NCBI GenBank assembly: GCA_008638375.1 | Contig: CM018038.1 | Coordinates: 30,726,753-30,790,752, forward strand | Direction of reading: 5' to 3' | Source: Nyssa sinensis | Taxonomy: Eukaryota; Streptophyta; Magnoliopsida; Cornales; Nyssaceae | Length of the DNA: 64,000 nucleotides | In this document: positions 12,053-24,479 of the stretch, one piece after another | Numbering within the stretch: the stretch's first letter is position 1 | Layout of the letters: each line of letters begins with the position of its first letter | Translations under genes and position numbers: made by a program | Notes under the pieces: generated by a model | Told to the model about the DNA's origin: nothing | The model's input: the letters and a program-made list of their open reading frames with translations, nothing else | The model's database searches: none

Positions 12053-12150
12053 ATGCCCTGAAGGCTGTGGCTGCTCTGTATGATCAAGATTATCAGTTCT
12101 GTAAGCACACGTGTCTCAAGGTGATTGGTGTGTCTGTTTGTAATATATCA
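11458..12150 (-). repeat. LTR of the Tat-like gypsy element (5' LTR in element orientation)
   Basis: The inner edge lies two bases from the primer-binding site and reads TGATGC on the plus strand. The best outer edge, ending TATATCA at 12150, gives a TGAT/ATCA terminal inverted repeat and a length of about 693 bases. A TATA-like CTATAAATTA on the minus strand at about 11652-11661 could be the promoter. A perfect (AT)n run at 12000-12048 is expanded inside it. The outer edge is an estimate because the partner LTR is outside the window. Confidence 0.65.
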
Positions 12151-14376
12151 ATATCTTTTATAATTAGAAATTTTGGGAAATAATTTCAAAGAAAACAGTG
12201 ACGAATGGTATATTACTTATACAAACGCATATAAGTTAGTCATTAGATTTATCATATCTTATTTTTTAAAATTGAAATCTTTCTAAATTGAATAGATTTG
12301 TAATTTCGAGAATGATATTTTTCGTTTGTAATATTCTTAAAATATATAACTTCTAAAATTGGATTATTTTAAAATTAAATTGATCTTTGATTTTAAAAAG
12401 GATATATTTTATAATATTTTAAAAATCTATAACTTTTTAAATTGAATTATTCCAAAGTTAAATTGATTTCTAATTTTAAAAAAATATTTTTTTTATAGTT
12501 TGTTTTTCAAAATTTTATAATTTTTTAAATTGAAGGAATGAATAGAGAAAAAGAGGAGAAGAAAAAAAAAATGAAAGACGAGAGTGTCACATAAAATAGA
12601 ATGAGAAAAAAATAAAAAAAGAAAGTGTCACGTCATAATTAACTACATTATTATAAGAAAATAAATAGACAAATTAAGAGATTTTTATTGTAAACTCAAG
12701 ATTATATGAAATATGGTGTTCTAAGCATCGGATGGTTTAGAGATTAAATTTTTATTTATCCTAATCACTTTTTAATTCCTAAACTAACTAATTATTAAAA
12801 CAAAATGTCTCATATAAACTCATGCTTACAATATTTGATGATTTTTTTTTTACCAATGGAAAAAAAAAATACTTAAAAAGAACATACAATTTGAAAATAT
12901 AAACAAATCAATGTTTAATCGGAGATTCAATCAAAATGGGAAATTCTCCGACCACACTACAAAGAAGTCAACAAAACTTATGATAAGTAAAAGTTCATAA
13001 ACAACTAAATATGACTTATTTTTTGGGTTCAACCGTCATGACCAACTCACCCGTATGATCTTAAATTTTCTTCTAAAACATGCATAATGAAACTTTTAAT
13101 CATGAACAATACTGATGATTCTTCATATCAATTAAAATATTTCAATCACGATTCATATGGGTGATTCTTCAAATTAATTAAAAATTTCACAGAAAATTTC
13201 ATAAAAACAAAATATTCCAACATTCTATCTATCGGAGGACAACAAAATCCAAGATTCAAGAAATTAAAAGAGAGAGAAATCACGCATACAACTTGAGAGA
13301 AACCCTCGTTACCAGAGAGATGGAACGAGAGAGATTGAAAAGATATTAGAGGGAGTTTTCTTTTTTTTTCAGAGAGAGAGAGAGAAGGGGTTACAGTGTT
13401 AAATAATATAGTATTTGATGACTTAAAAATTGAATTTTCTTTTATTTTAAGTATTTTATCTCTAATTATTAAACCTTTTAATAATTAATCTTAGAGCAAG
13501 GATAAGTTTCAACTTACAATATTACCGTTAATATGGCGACATGTTAGATGAGAATTATTATTTTTAGGGTTAAAAAATGTAAAAATTGTAGGACTGAGAT
13601 TCTATACAAGTGATGTAAATACTCATTTTTTTAAAAAAATTTAGGTAAATAAAAAATATGTTTTTCACACCGTTGTATAAAAAAAGAATAAATTATATTG
13701 ACCTCTTATAAGATTTTTAACAATTACAATAACTTTTTCTTAAAATTTTTAAAATTATATTAACATTTTCTATTTTTACTAACAAATTATAAATACTCTT
13801 TTCAGTTAATTTTCTTTAAATGATAAAATTATTCTTTTTATGTAAAAAAAGAGAACATGAAAAAAAAACACTTATGTTAGTTTGAAGAAAAAAATTATGA
13901 GATGAAATATTTATAATTTGTCAAAAAAAATAAAAAATGTCTGTATAATTTTTAAAATCTCAAAAAAAAAAAAATTAATATAATTATTAAAAAATTTAAG
14001 AAATGTAGGTATAATTTATCTTAAAAAATAATACAAAATTGTAGAGATTGCTGTATCCTGTTATTGTGACATATATATATATATATTATTTATCTGGGTG
14101 GGGGACCTCACACCGTCCATCTTGTGGAAACGCGCTGGTATCCATAAATCACAATAGAGCGGTCAACAATTCACGACCTTCTGTAAATTTCATTTACGCC
14201 CTGTGGTCCACCAATCACCATTGATCCTTCGTAGTCCCCACGCTCCCTTCTTTTCTCTCTCTAAAAAAATCCCCAAATCAACTTACTAGGACACCGTTTC
14301 TAGGGTGTAGTCGAACTCCAATTCGACAACTCAAGGTTCCACCGTCGAGCTCTCTCCCTCTCCCTCTCCCCAATTG
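12151..14376. other. AT-rich intergenic region and promoter side of the VTT gene
   Basis: No gene is visible. A MITE-like inverted pair is suggested at about 13686-14030: its left end reads AATAAATTATATTGACC and the reverse complement of its right end reads GATAAATTATACCTACA. A (TA)n run lies at 14071-14087. From 14250 the sequence becomes CT-rich, as is usual for plant 5' leaders. I could not fix a TATA box or transcription start. Confidence 0.5.
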
Positions 14377-14529
14377 ATGTGTTTCATTGAAGATATCTAA
14401 AGGTTAATTCACATCAAAACAAGGGTTTTCCAGATCAATGTTGAATTACCGACTCCATTAATGGCTGTGACTTCGCACAATGAAGGCTTAGAGTTTCGCG
14501 GTGTCATTCGGTTCCGAACGCGTTGTTGA
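14377..14529 (+). promoter_or_regulatory. Three short upstream ORFs in the 5' leader of the VTT gene
   Basis: Upstream ATGs at 14377 (7 codons, stop 14398-14400), 14438 (7 codons, stop TAA 14459-14461) and 14461 (22 codons, stop TGA 14527-14529). The second stop overlaps the third ATG by one base (TAATG), and the third stop overlaps the main ATG by one base (TGATG). If they are in the mature leader they should lower initiation at the main start or couple it to reinitiation. A spliced leader would remove some of them; the transcript start is unknown. Confidence 0.6.
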
Positions 14530-17500
14530 TGGCGGCGCCGAGGAATTTGGTGGTTGAGACTGGGCGGTTAATGGACGAAGAGAATGCGGAGGACTCGCCG
14601 ACGAGCAAGAAGCCGATCGGCGCGAAATTGGAGGGGAAGGTCCCGTTGACGCGGTGGGAATTTGCTGCCGCTTTGGGTGTGTTTATTATCTTCTCGTCGG
14701 GTTTGTTCTGCATATACCTGACAATGCCAGCTGCAGAGTATAGTAAAATTAAGCTGCCCCGCACAATGTCAGATCTTCGAATGCTCAAGTAGGTTTTAGC
14801 TCCAATTTTTCATATGAAGCTATCTACGTTATATATTCTTCTTCTTCTTTTTTATTTTTTATTTTTCGCATATTCGTATCCTAATCATTTTGTAATATCG
14901 CATTTAGTTGGTTTGATTGAGCTGCGGAAAGCTAGATACTGTATTATATTGTACATTTTACATGTTCACTGTAAAGTATTTTTTGATCATAATATTGATA
15001 TCCAAATTTATTTTCTAATTATTTTACAGATCCATTTAGCTGATATTTGGCTGTAACAATATTTTAGTTGGAAGAATTCTCTCTAGAATTTTGGCAAAAT
15101 ACTGGGTTTTTGTATGGGTAAGGATTCTAATGATGAGGCATCTTATAGGTAGCCGACTTCGTTGTTTTCTGTTCCTCTGCAATGGGTAGAATTATGACAT
15201 TGTAAATAATAGCAGTTGATGATTAATTAAATTTGAAATCCAAGAAGGGCCCTTGTCTGCAGAACATACCTGTGAGGAAAGGATTCTAATGATGAGATAT
15301 CTTATAGGTAGCCAACTTCGTTGGTTTCTATTCCTCTGCAATGGGTAGAAATTTATTGATGGTATAACATTAGTTTTCTTTAGGTGGTTCGGAAAAGGTG
15401 GTTGATGCAGCATTGTTTATTAGTGTGAGTGAATGTTGTGTGGCAGTTCATAGGGGGCAGCAAATTTTTTTTTCTTTATTCAATTGTTCCACACCCATAT
15501 ATTGGACATTTTTTTTCTAGTGTTTTGATGAAGTTGGAAGCATAAAATGAATCAAAAGTACCTTGATCTCTGAAGAAGCTGAAGTTTCTCCAAGGGGAAA
15601 AAGAGAAAAAACTGTCTGTTGTCTCTTTGGTTTTTACAATTAAGCTTGAATCATACTTTTACCTTCCTTCCAAGTGAAATTGCTCTAATTCTTTTTATCT
15701 AGAAAAGACAAGGAAACAAAAATTTCTTAAAAGAGGGCAGAAGACAACTTTCATGTTTCTGAAAAATTTCTCAAATGAAATTGCAAAAGGGGAGTTTAAT
15801 TGAATGACTGGTTTGGACAATTTATAAAGGAACCTAATAGGAAGGAAAAATAAATTTGAATGACTAGTTTGGACAATTAGTATTTATAATTTTTTTTTTG
15901 AAATTTTTTTCCCAATTAGTATTTTTAATGTTGGAGTTTTGATTTGTATAAAATATTGATTTTTTGAGAGGTTGGGTGGGGGAGTGGAGGTAAAGAATAT
16001 GGTAGGAGGATACGGAGGATTGCTCATATTTGCTTGTTTTTTCGTATTTGGAGGGAGAGAAATTAACTTGTTTTCGAAGGAAGATTTATGGATATATGTA
16101 GGTTTAAGGACCATATTTTTTTTTTAAAAAGATTTTATACTTTTGGATTATAGAGGCATACCCTTCATATGTATATAATTTTGTAAATTTTTTGGAGAGT
16201 ATGAGACTCTAGATTTTTGTGTCTCTTTTTTTATATATGGATTCACCCCCTTTGGTGCTTTTCAATGAATACACTTGTCAAAAAAAAAAGGAAGAAAGAT
16301 CATGGGGTTGCCTACATGTTATTAATCTTTAATATATCTCCTTTCCCTTAAAAAAAAAAAATATTTGCTTTCCTTATCAAACATGAAAAAAAAAAGAACA
16401 AAAATCCATAGATCTTACATGGAATCTATTTTTATATTTCGAAGCCCAAAACTTCAAGATCTGAAGAAAGTAACAGTGATTGTTAATCTTGAATTTCTTG
16501 TGCATCAAACAACATTGCAATTGGATTATTCTGCGAGAAGTTTTGGCCTGTTAATAGGTTGTGGGCTTGAGAAGAATTATATGCTTTGTGCAGTCAATGC
16601 TAAATAATCTGAAGAGAGTCAAGAGACTTGGAAGGAAAGCTTGCATATGATGGGTCCTTGAATGGCTACGTGCATGAGTATAAATGATAATTGATAATTG
16701 AGAATGTCAGAATCTATTTAAACATATTGCTGTTATATATTTGTAAATCCCCCTTTAGAGGATTGTCAAATCCTTTAATAATATGATTGCGTGATGTGGA
16801 CCATTAAATTGAAGAATTGTTCATAATAGTTTAGATCTTAAAATGGTGAATCAGAAGCTCAGAAGTTCTTCCCTAAACTTTTGTATGTAGATCATTAAGG
16901 ATCTGGTCATAGGTGGGTTCTTATCTTCTTCTCGCCAATCAGACACGTGACATACCATAAACTATGGCCTTTTTTCCCCCTTAGTCCTCGTTTAATTTTT
17001 TCTCTGCCAACTTTAAGTATTTTTTTTTATTGGCACAAACTTTAAGTATTCAATTTTCATTATCTTTTCATACAAAAACTCTGCCATGTAATCCAACCAA
17101 CATTTCTTACTACTTTCTTTTTTATGTGTTTGCGGATGTTCATTTCTTCAGTTCTACTGGCTTTTGCCATCATTCTGAAACTGCATCATGCTTTCACTGA
17201 ATTATATTGCTTCTGTATTGCGTTTCAGAGATCATCTTGTCACATATGCTGAAGCTTACCCAGCCAAATTCATTCTGGGTTACTGCTCAACTTACATATT
17301 CATGCAGACATTTATGATTCCTGGCACCATTTTTATGTCTTTGCTAGCTGGAGCACTATTTGGTGTTGTCAGAGGCCTTTTCTTGGTTGTTTTTAATGCT
17401 ACAGCTGGAGCATCATCCTGCTATTTTCTGTCGAAGTTAATAGGCAGGCCCATAGTTGCCTGGTTGTGGCCTGAGAAATTGAGATTTTTCCAAGCAGAGG

Positions 17501-18607
17501 TATTCTTTTGCTGTCATCTTTTGATTTTCTTGTCTAAAACAGTTGTGATTTATTTACCATTCATTAAATTCTTTCACAATACTTTTCTATTCTGGTACCA
17601 TACTAACCTGAAACTTTGTGAATTCAGATATCAAAGCGTAGGGAAAAGCTGCTGAATTACATGCTTTTCTTGAGAATAACTCCAACATTGCCCAATCTTT
17701 TTATCAATTTGGCATCTCCAATTGTGGATATACCATTTCATGTTTTCTTTCTGGCAACGTTGATTGGTCTTATTCCAGCCTCTTATATTACTGTCAGAGT
17801 AAGTTTTATTAAGTCAGTTTACACTTGTCTTTTAAGTTTGACTTCCAGTATTTGTAGTTTTATATGGAGATTGCCTTTCACCATTTTTATTTCTATATTA
17901 TTCAAAAACCTCATCGTGCTATGATATTGGTTTTTTTTTTTTCCTTTTATTTTTTATTTCTCCTAATTGGCTTCATAGTATTTGCATTTTAGTAGGCTTT
18001 GTTGACATTTCAGGGAACTCCCTTCCATTTCTACAAGCACAAGAAACAGTAACTTCTGTGTATAATGTTGGACTAGACAATGTAAATTAGGATAAGGAAG
18101 CTCATGGAGAGGCAGAATAACTTGGCCCTTTGTTCTTTTAGGTTTGTGCAACTTCTTAAAGCCTGGGATATCACCTACATGGTGCTTTGCTAGATCTCTA
18201 GTTTAGGCTCTGGATTGGTATTTGTGTGGGGCAGTTCTGTTTGTTCCTTGGCCTATCTAGTATGAGACTGGGGTTCCATAACCATGTTGGTTAAAAACAA
18301 TTCCATCTTTGTCTAGATTTTAAGGTTCAGTTCTTTATGTGGAATCCAGCGTTATACAAAAAGTCTTTTTCTTCCCTTTTCTTTAATAGGTAATGAGTCC
18401 ACTAAAAGGCACAATAGGGGGGCCTCTCTGGGGGTTCCTTTTAGTGGATTCTCTAGTGGATCATTTGATTTCTAGATGATAGAATTGGATAACTAGTTAA
18501 TAATATCCAAGGTAGGCAAGAAGTGATTAACTTGGTACTCTTCTCATCCCATGTTGTGTTTTTGCTTGATTTAACTTTTAAGTCTGAGTCTTTTTCCTCT
18601 TTTTTTT

Positions 18608-18638
<31 letters not shown>

Positions 18639-21301
18639 GGCTTCTTATTCTATTGATATTTTCGAACTATTGTATTGATGGAGATGCCAACGTGGTCAAG
18701 GAAATTGAAGCTTTTGGGAAGTTTTGTCCTCTTGGCATTATGTGAGGGGACTAGAGGGAACAGAATAAACATATTTTAATCATCTAGTGTCCTTGAGAAG
18801 TTAATTTGACATTGGTGTCCTTCACTATGTTCTTTACGTGCCTATACTCCTTGATTTATGTAGCCTACTCTTGGTTTATTTTATGTTTTTTTTGTTGGCT
18901 TAGCCTCTGCATCTAGTTCACCGTCCCCAATTCTCTCTTTCCTCTCTCTCACGTGCACACAACATATTTGGTATTCAGAGTAATACTCTTTGATTGCTTT
19001 CTTATGAGTGAGCTAGGATGCTATTATGTCCGGCATGTGATAGTATTGTTAATTTGTACCATCTTTATTCTCATAAAATTTATTCCCCGTTTACTGCCTT
19101 TCCACTAGAAATCTAACTCTAAATCATGTCCACTATCCAATGTCTATGTAATTTGACCTAGCTTTTGTGAGATCTTGATATACATTGGTAACAGTTTAAG
19201 TTTTTGGAACAATTAGTTGGTTTGGGTTTGAGAGGTTTTGTATTCAAGTCTCTTCATTTTTTATTTATTTCCCCTTTTGATTTATTTGAACAAACTTGAA
19301 ATCTGTTCAGTTCCGTGTTTGTTTGCCTCTCTATGTGCGAGTTGGGGGTGACACGTGAGTGTTGGTTTAAGAGCCTGATATACATTGTTGGCCTATTCTC
19401 TAACAGCTTCAGCTTTTGGACCAATTGGTTGCTTAACATCTATGTCTTGTGGAATGGATTAGATGTGTAACAAGCTAAACAATCAAGAACTAAGTCTTAT
19501 CAAGGTTGTATTTCATACATTGTGGAGTATAATACAAAGGAGTCCAAGGAAAAAGATACTTTGGCCATCTAACGTCTCTTTTTTTTTTTTTTCCTGAAGA
19601 GAAAATTTAAATATATATTAGCGAAAGTGCCAAAAGGGGGCACATTTTACTGACGACTATAGTTTCGTATCCCTTAAGAACTCTACAAAAATCAGTTTAA
19701 ACTGATGACTTTCCTGTATGTTTTTTTTTTAATTTTTTTTTTGTAGATTCTTTTGTACAATTTTTGGGTGATCTTAAGCTCTAGTTGTGAGAGCTGCCCT
19801 TTTCTTTGTATTTAGGTTTGCCTCCTATGGCGGTTTTTGAATATATCTTTACTTATAAAAAAAAATGGCTTTCCTGTTATCCAAAATAACAAGGAGTTAA
19901 GCATATTATGCTTCACTCTCCAAATAGGCAATTCTACTACTACATCAAAGGATCCCTCAGTCTTCTCCCACAAGAGGAGCTACCTGCCAAACCTATTTGA
20001 CCCTCCCACCCACTCTGTACCTCTTCAACTCTCCAAAGCCTTACCCAATGCGAAAGGCACGACCAATTGCATGCTAAAGAGGGAGAAGAATATACTAAAG
20101 ATCTCTAATTACTGTACCATGCCTTAGAAGATGGTTTACTGTTGTTGCTCTTCCACAAACACCACAAATTTAGTTTCTACCACCTAAATTCTTTTGAATC
20201 ATTGAAATCTGTTAGTGATATATATATTGCATTAACATTAAATTCGTTGAGTGAAATATCAAACAAACCATCTTTTAACATCTGCAGACTGTTGTCGTTA
20301 ACTTTTCACATTCTATATCATTATTCATAGCCATTTAATTTTATCAAAATCTATACTATCTATCTATCTATATCTATATCTATATCTATACTATATATAG
20401 AAGTACGGTTGTTTTCTGTTTTACACTTTTTTAAGTTAGACAAAAACACCCTCTAAAATTAGATAATTATAACTATACTATATATTGTATTCCAAGTAGA
20501 ACTCCAATTGCTATAATATAATTCCAAGTTATTAATTTGGGACCCTTTCTTAATGTGAAAGAGTTAAGCCATTGTTTGTTTCAGATACAACTAAAAAACC
20601 CATCCATTTGTAAACACAAGTTATTTAATTTTATTAGAAGTCTTCTTTGACTGAACTAATGAAAAGTGACTAATTAAGAAAAAAATGCCTACCATGTTAT
20701 TTAATTTTATTAAAACTTTCTGTATTTAGTTTTATTAGAACTCTCTTTAAATGAAATCATCGTATTTGAATGTGAATAGGAAATTAGGCTTTTTCAAAAT
20801 AAGTTTTAGAGATTTTAATTTTATTAGCAATAGAATTATAAAATTAAAACGATGGAACCCAATTATGTACAAGGTATCTTCTATTGATAATGATATGAGA
20901 TAGAGATCAAATAATTGTATTAGGTTGATCAAGGTATTTGAAACGATTGAGAAACTGAAACTGGCAAAAAAAAAGAAAATTGATAAAGCTACTATTAACT
21001 TATTTATCATATCATTACCAAAAGAAGATACCGGGCATATAATTGGGTTCCATCTTTTTAATTTTATAATTCTATTAGTATTGCTAATTAAATTAAAATA
21101 GAAGATACCGGGAACATAATTCGGTTCTATCCTTTTAATTTTATAATTCTATTGCTATTTCTAATTAAATTGAAATTTCTAAAAGAGATTCTATGTTTAG
21201 TCTGACACGGTGTCTTGGTCCAATTTCTTAACAGAAAAATAACTCAATTGTTTTTTTGACTTGTACCATTTGGTTTTGGGCTTAGGTTAAGAGCATGAAA
21301 G

Positions 21302-21340
<39 letters not shown>

Positions 21341-24300
21341 AGACTTAGGTTAACTTTTTTGTTACGTAATGTCACCATGTAATTATGAATTTCTAAATTT
21401 TAGCTCAGTATAAATTAATCCGTCCCTCTAATTGTATGTTTGAAATTTTTTTTATTGGAAGCATGTTTTTTCCTTACATGTTAGTAACAGGAACAACTTT
21501 CCCCTTAATTATCTAATTGGTTGGATATATGTATGTGATTCTATAAAAGGTTATTAGAAAATAAGACTATAAAAAAGAAAAATTTTAAAATCTTAAAAGA
21601 AAAGGCAACTATAGAGGATATTGTTTTATTTTAAGTTTGTAAAACTTTAATATTGTTTTATTCTTATATGATATACATATGTATAATTACTATTTTTAGG
21701 ATAGTAACACTCTAAATAATGCGTAACAAAAAAAATGAATTTAATTTTTTATTAAATTACATGGACACCCCCTATGGTTTACCCAATTTTTACTTAACCG
21801 CCATTAGGTTTTGCCCCATTGTTATTTATAATACATTGTCTTTTCAATTTGTATTTATTTTCTTTTAGATTTTTATTTTTTTATTTAAATTAAAGAGTCT
21901 TGGTTATATGTTTTACATCATACGAGTACGAAAGTAATTGTATAAACATTATTTGTGAACATTTTATGTATGGATGGAGGCATGTATATAATGCTTCCTA
22001 TTTAAATTTATTTTTAATTTGACTTTTATTTGTGTCTCTTCCATATTCTTTATTTTTGTTGTATTTTTCAATAAATATTTGTGTTATCATTGATTTGCAA
22101 CTTAATTGTGCATCTCTGATCAAATATTTGAACAAACATCATATTTATCTATCACATTATCGGTCTATATTTTTTTTATATTTTTGTTTATTTTTGTTTA
22201 TACTATATAGTTCGTTTTAGTATTACATGTGACTCTAAAAAGTTTATAAAGAATTGTCTACAAAATATATCATCAGGTACACATGATGGAAAAAAATCCT
22301 ATGTTATTTTATCTGATTTGACTTGAACATATCTAACTTAAGAATGACCTAAAATATTTTCTTTATTAAAAGTCAATTCCTACTACACAAAAAATATACC
22401 AAAATCATAGCAATTTAATTCAATAGGATGGGATTACTTTTATCATATGCCCACTCTATTTCTCAATTTCTTTTATTGCTCCTAGAGTTATAGATTTCGT
22501 AGCAATTTAATTCAATAGGATGGGATTACTTTTATCATATGCCCACTCTATTTCTCAATTTCTTTTATTGCTCCTGGAGATATAGATTTTGTAACTACAA
22601 TTATTTACGTATGTATGGAATAGAGATTGACTCAATAGTTAAAATGACACAAAACAAAAAGTTATATAATATAACTTTTTCAAAGTTTATTCCTTCTATC
22701 CTATATTAAGAGTCTCTTCAATTTTAAAATTATGTAAACTTCTACAATGTGGAAGATCCAAATGAGAATAATAAAGTACAAAGTTTAATTTATTCTTAGC
22801 CAGTGTTTGGGCTTACATTAATTGCCAAATGAGAACATTAGTTGCTCACTGCTTACAGCTCCATGATGGGGTCATTGCAATGGATTTAGCGAATGCTAAT
22901 AATCTTTTGGAGCTTGATTGAATTAGGGTAGTTATATAATAATGTATCTTATAATACAAATATCCAAATAAGAGAATAATAGAATAAACATTTCACATGC
23001 AACGCACATGCTCCAAAACTAGTATGTAAAAAGGTGATCCTGATTATTAGTTGGCTGGTCTATTCAAGGTGATATATTTGTTATTCTAAAAAGCATGAAC
23101 ATGATCATCTCTCTAATTCAAATCATTCAATTTATTCACCCCCATATCTCAGATTTGGATGGCTCATTTGGTTGGAAAGAAACAAGAGATCTTTTAAAGG
23201 TGTAGAAAAAGACTATTTTTGCTCTCAAGTCTCAACTCTCAAGTATGGTGTTTTGTGTCTCCTCTTCTTTAGGTCCATTGAGAACTCTTCTTTACATTCT
23301 TTTTCACAGTGTTTGGGTGAGTTGAGAGGAGAGCATTGTATAGTTTTGTTTATACTTCTAGTGTACAAGGTTGCTTTCCCTTGGCAGTTGTCAATGAGAT
23401 TCTTTTTACTTGTATAAAAAAATTATCGGTTCTATAAATATGCATATTAGCCTAATGATACAGAAGCCACCTATGTCGACCTTGATAGGTGAATTGAATC
23501 TTCTAAAATCTAATGGTGCTGGTGCCCATCAATTTTTAACTGTGGAGCATATTCTTCACAAAATACTGCCAAAAAAGATATAGGAGGTCTTATTGTGATG
23601 AAGAATCTGGATTAGCTTGAAGTATTGATTTTGCATGGTTTTCAATTGTATTGTATGGGCTATTAGCTACCCTGCGTCAATGACTACACTGAAGGATTTA
23701 TGGAAGCTTTAAAATATGGAGCTCTAGGTTCTTAATTAACTTGGAGATCTTAAAACACTACCATTATATGTTCCTGCTCCTTATTGAATTAGGTCATCTT
23801 CTTTATCTCCTTAGAAAGTAAGGTTTTTGGTTTGAAATTAGTATTTTTTTTCTGGTTTTGGGGAGGGGGAGTAGTCTAGGGTTTATGAACTGCAGGACCA
23901 AGGTTGCTGTTTACTAATTTTGAAAAAAACATTTTAGAGAAACCTTCAGCTATGCACCTAATTCTAGGTTCCTCTTAGGTCACCCCTAAACTTCCAAATA
24001 TTTAAATCTAAATGATGGACCTAATGGAGATTTTGTGATTGCAGTACTCCTTTTAATAAGCCTTTGAACCGTTTTTTTTTTTTATTATAAATAAAAGGAC
24101 TTTTTACCCGTGATCACCTATACTATCCACTGTTTGGTGTGTGGTCCATCTGAGAGAGGAGGGGTTCCCTTTGGTTTTTTGATTGATCTCCATCACCTCC
24201 ACCAGTCACCATCAGCCCCCGAACGTTTAACAGCTATCAGCACCACATTGTCCAATTCTTCACCTGAAGACCAAAGCCCTGCTAATCACCCCATTACAAA

Positions 24301-24422
24301 CACCACCGCTGTCATTGTTCTTGGTTACTGCCCAAGTGTTGGAATATCATTTTTAATTATCACCTGCCCCCATCCTTCAACCATTAGATCCACCAAAGCT
24401 CACACTTTCACTTCATTTCTTA

Positions 24423-24479
<57 letters not shown>

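Larger units (their letters stand above)
1..12150 (-). mobile_element. Ty3/gypsy LTR retrotransposon, Tat-like, decayed and interrupted
   Basis: Read on the minus strand the parts run in Ty3/gypsy order: LTR, primer-binding site, gag with protease, reverse transcriptase, RNase H, a second RNase H, integrase. RNase H before integrase, plus an additional archaeal-type RNase H, is known for the Tat lineage, so I assign it there. The element leaves the window at base 1, so the second LTR and outer target duplication cannot be seen. Gag is split by a 6.6-kb insertion at 3762-10352. In-frame stops, frameshifts, a changed RT active site and a deletion into integrase show it cannot move by its own proteins. 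Confidence 0.9.
20350..23022 (+). mobile_element. Helitron candidate, non-autonomous, 2.67 kb
   Basis: Starts TCTATACTATCTATC directly after an A (20349) and ends GCTCCAAAACTAG directly before a T (23023). This matches the plant Helitron rule: 5' TC, 3' CTAG, insertion between A and T, no target duplication. A weak palindromic stretch (CATGCAACGCACATG, 22995-23009) lies 10 bases before the end, where a Helitron hairpin belongs. No Rep/helicase coding sequence is present. The hairpin is imperfect, which keeps confidence moderate. Confidence 0.55.

Noticed and set aside
14504..14788. Minus-strand open frame over VTT exon 1
   Set aside because: Shadow of the true exon; the plus strand has the conserved protein and splice sites.
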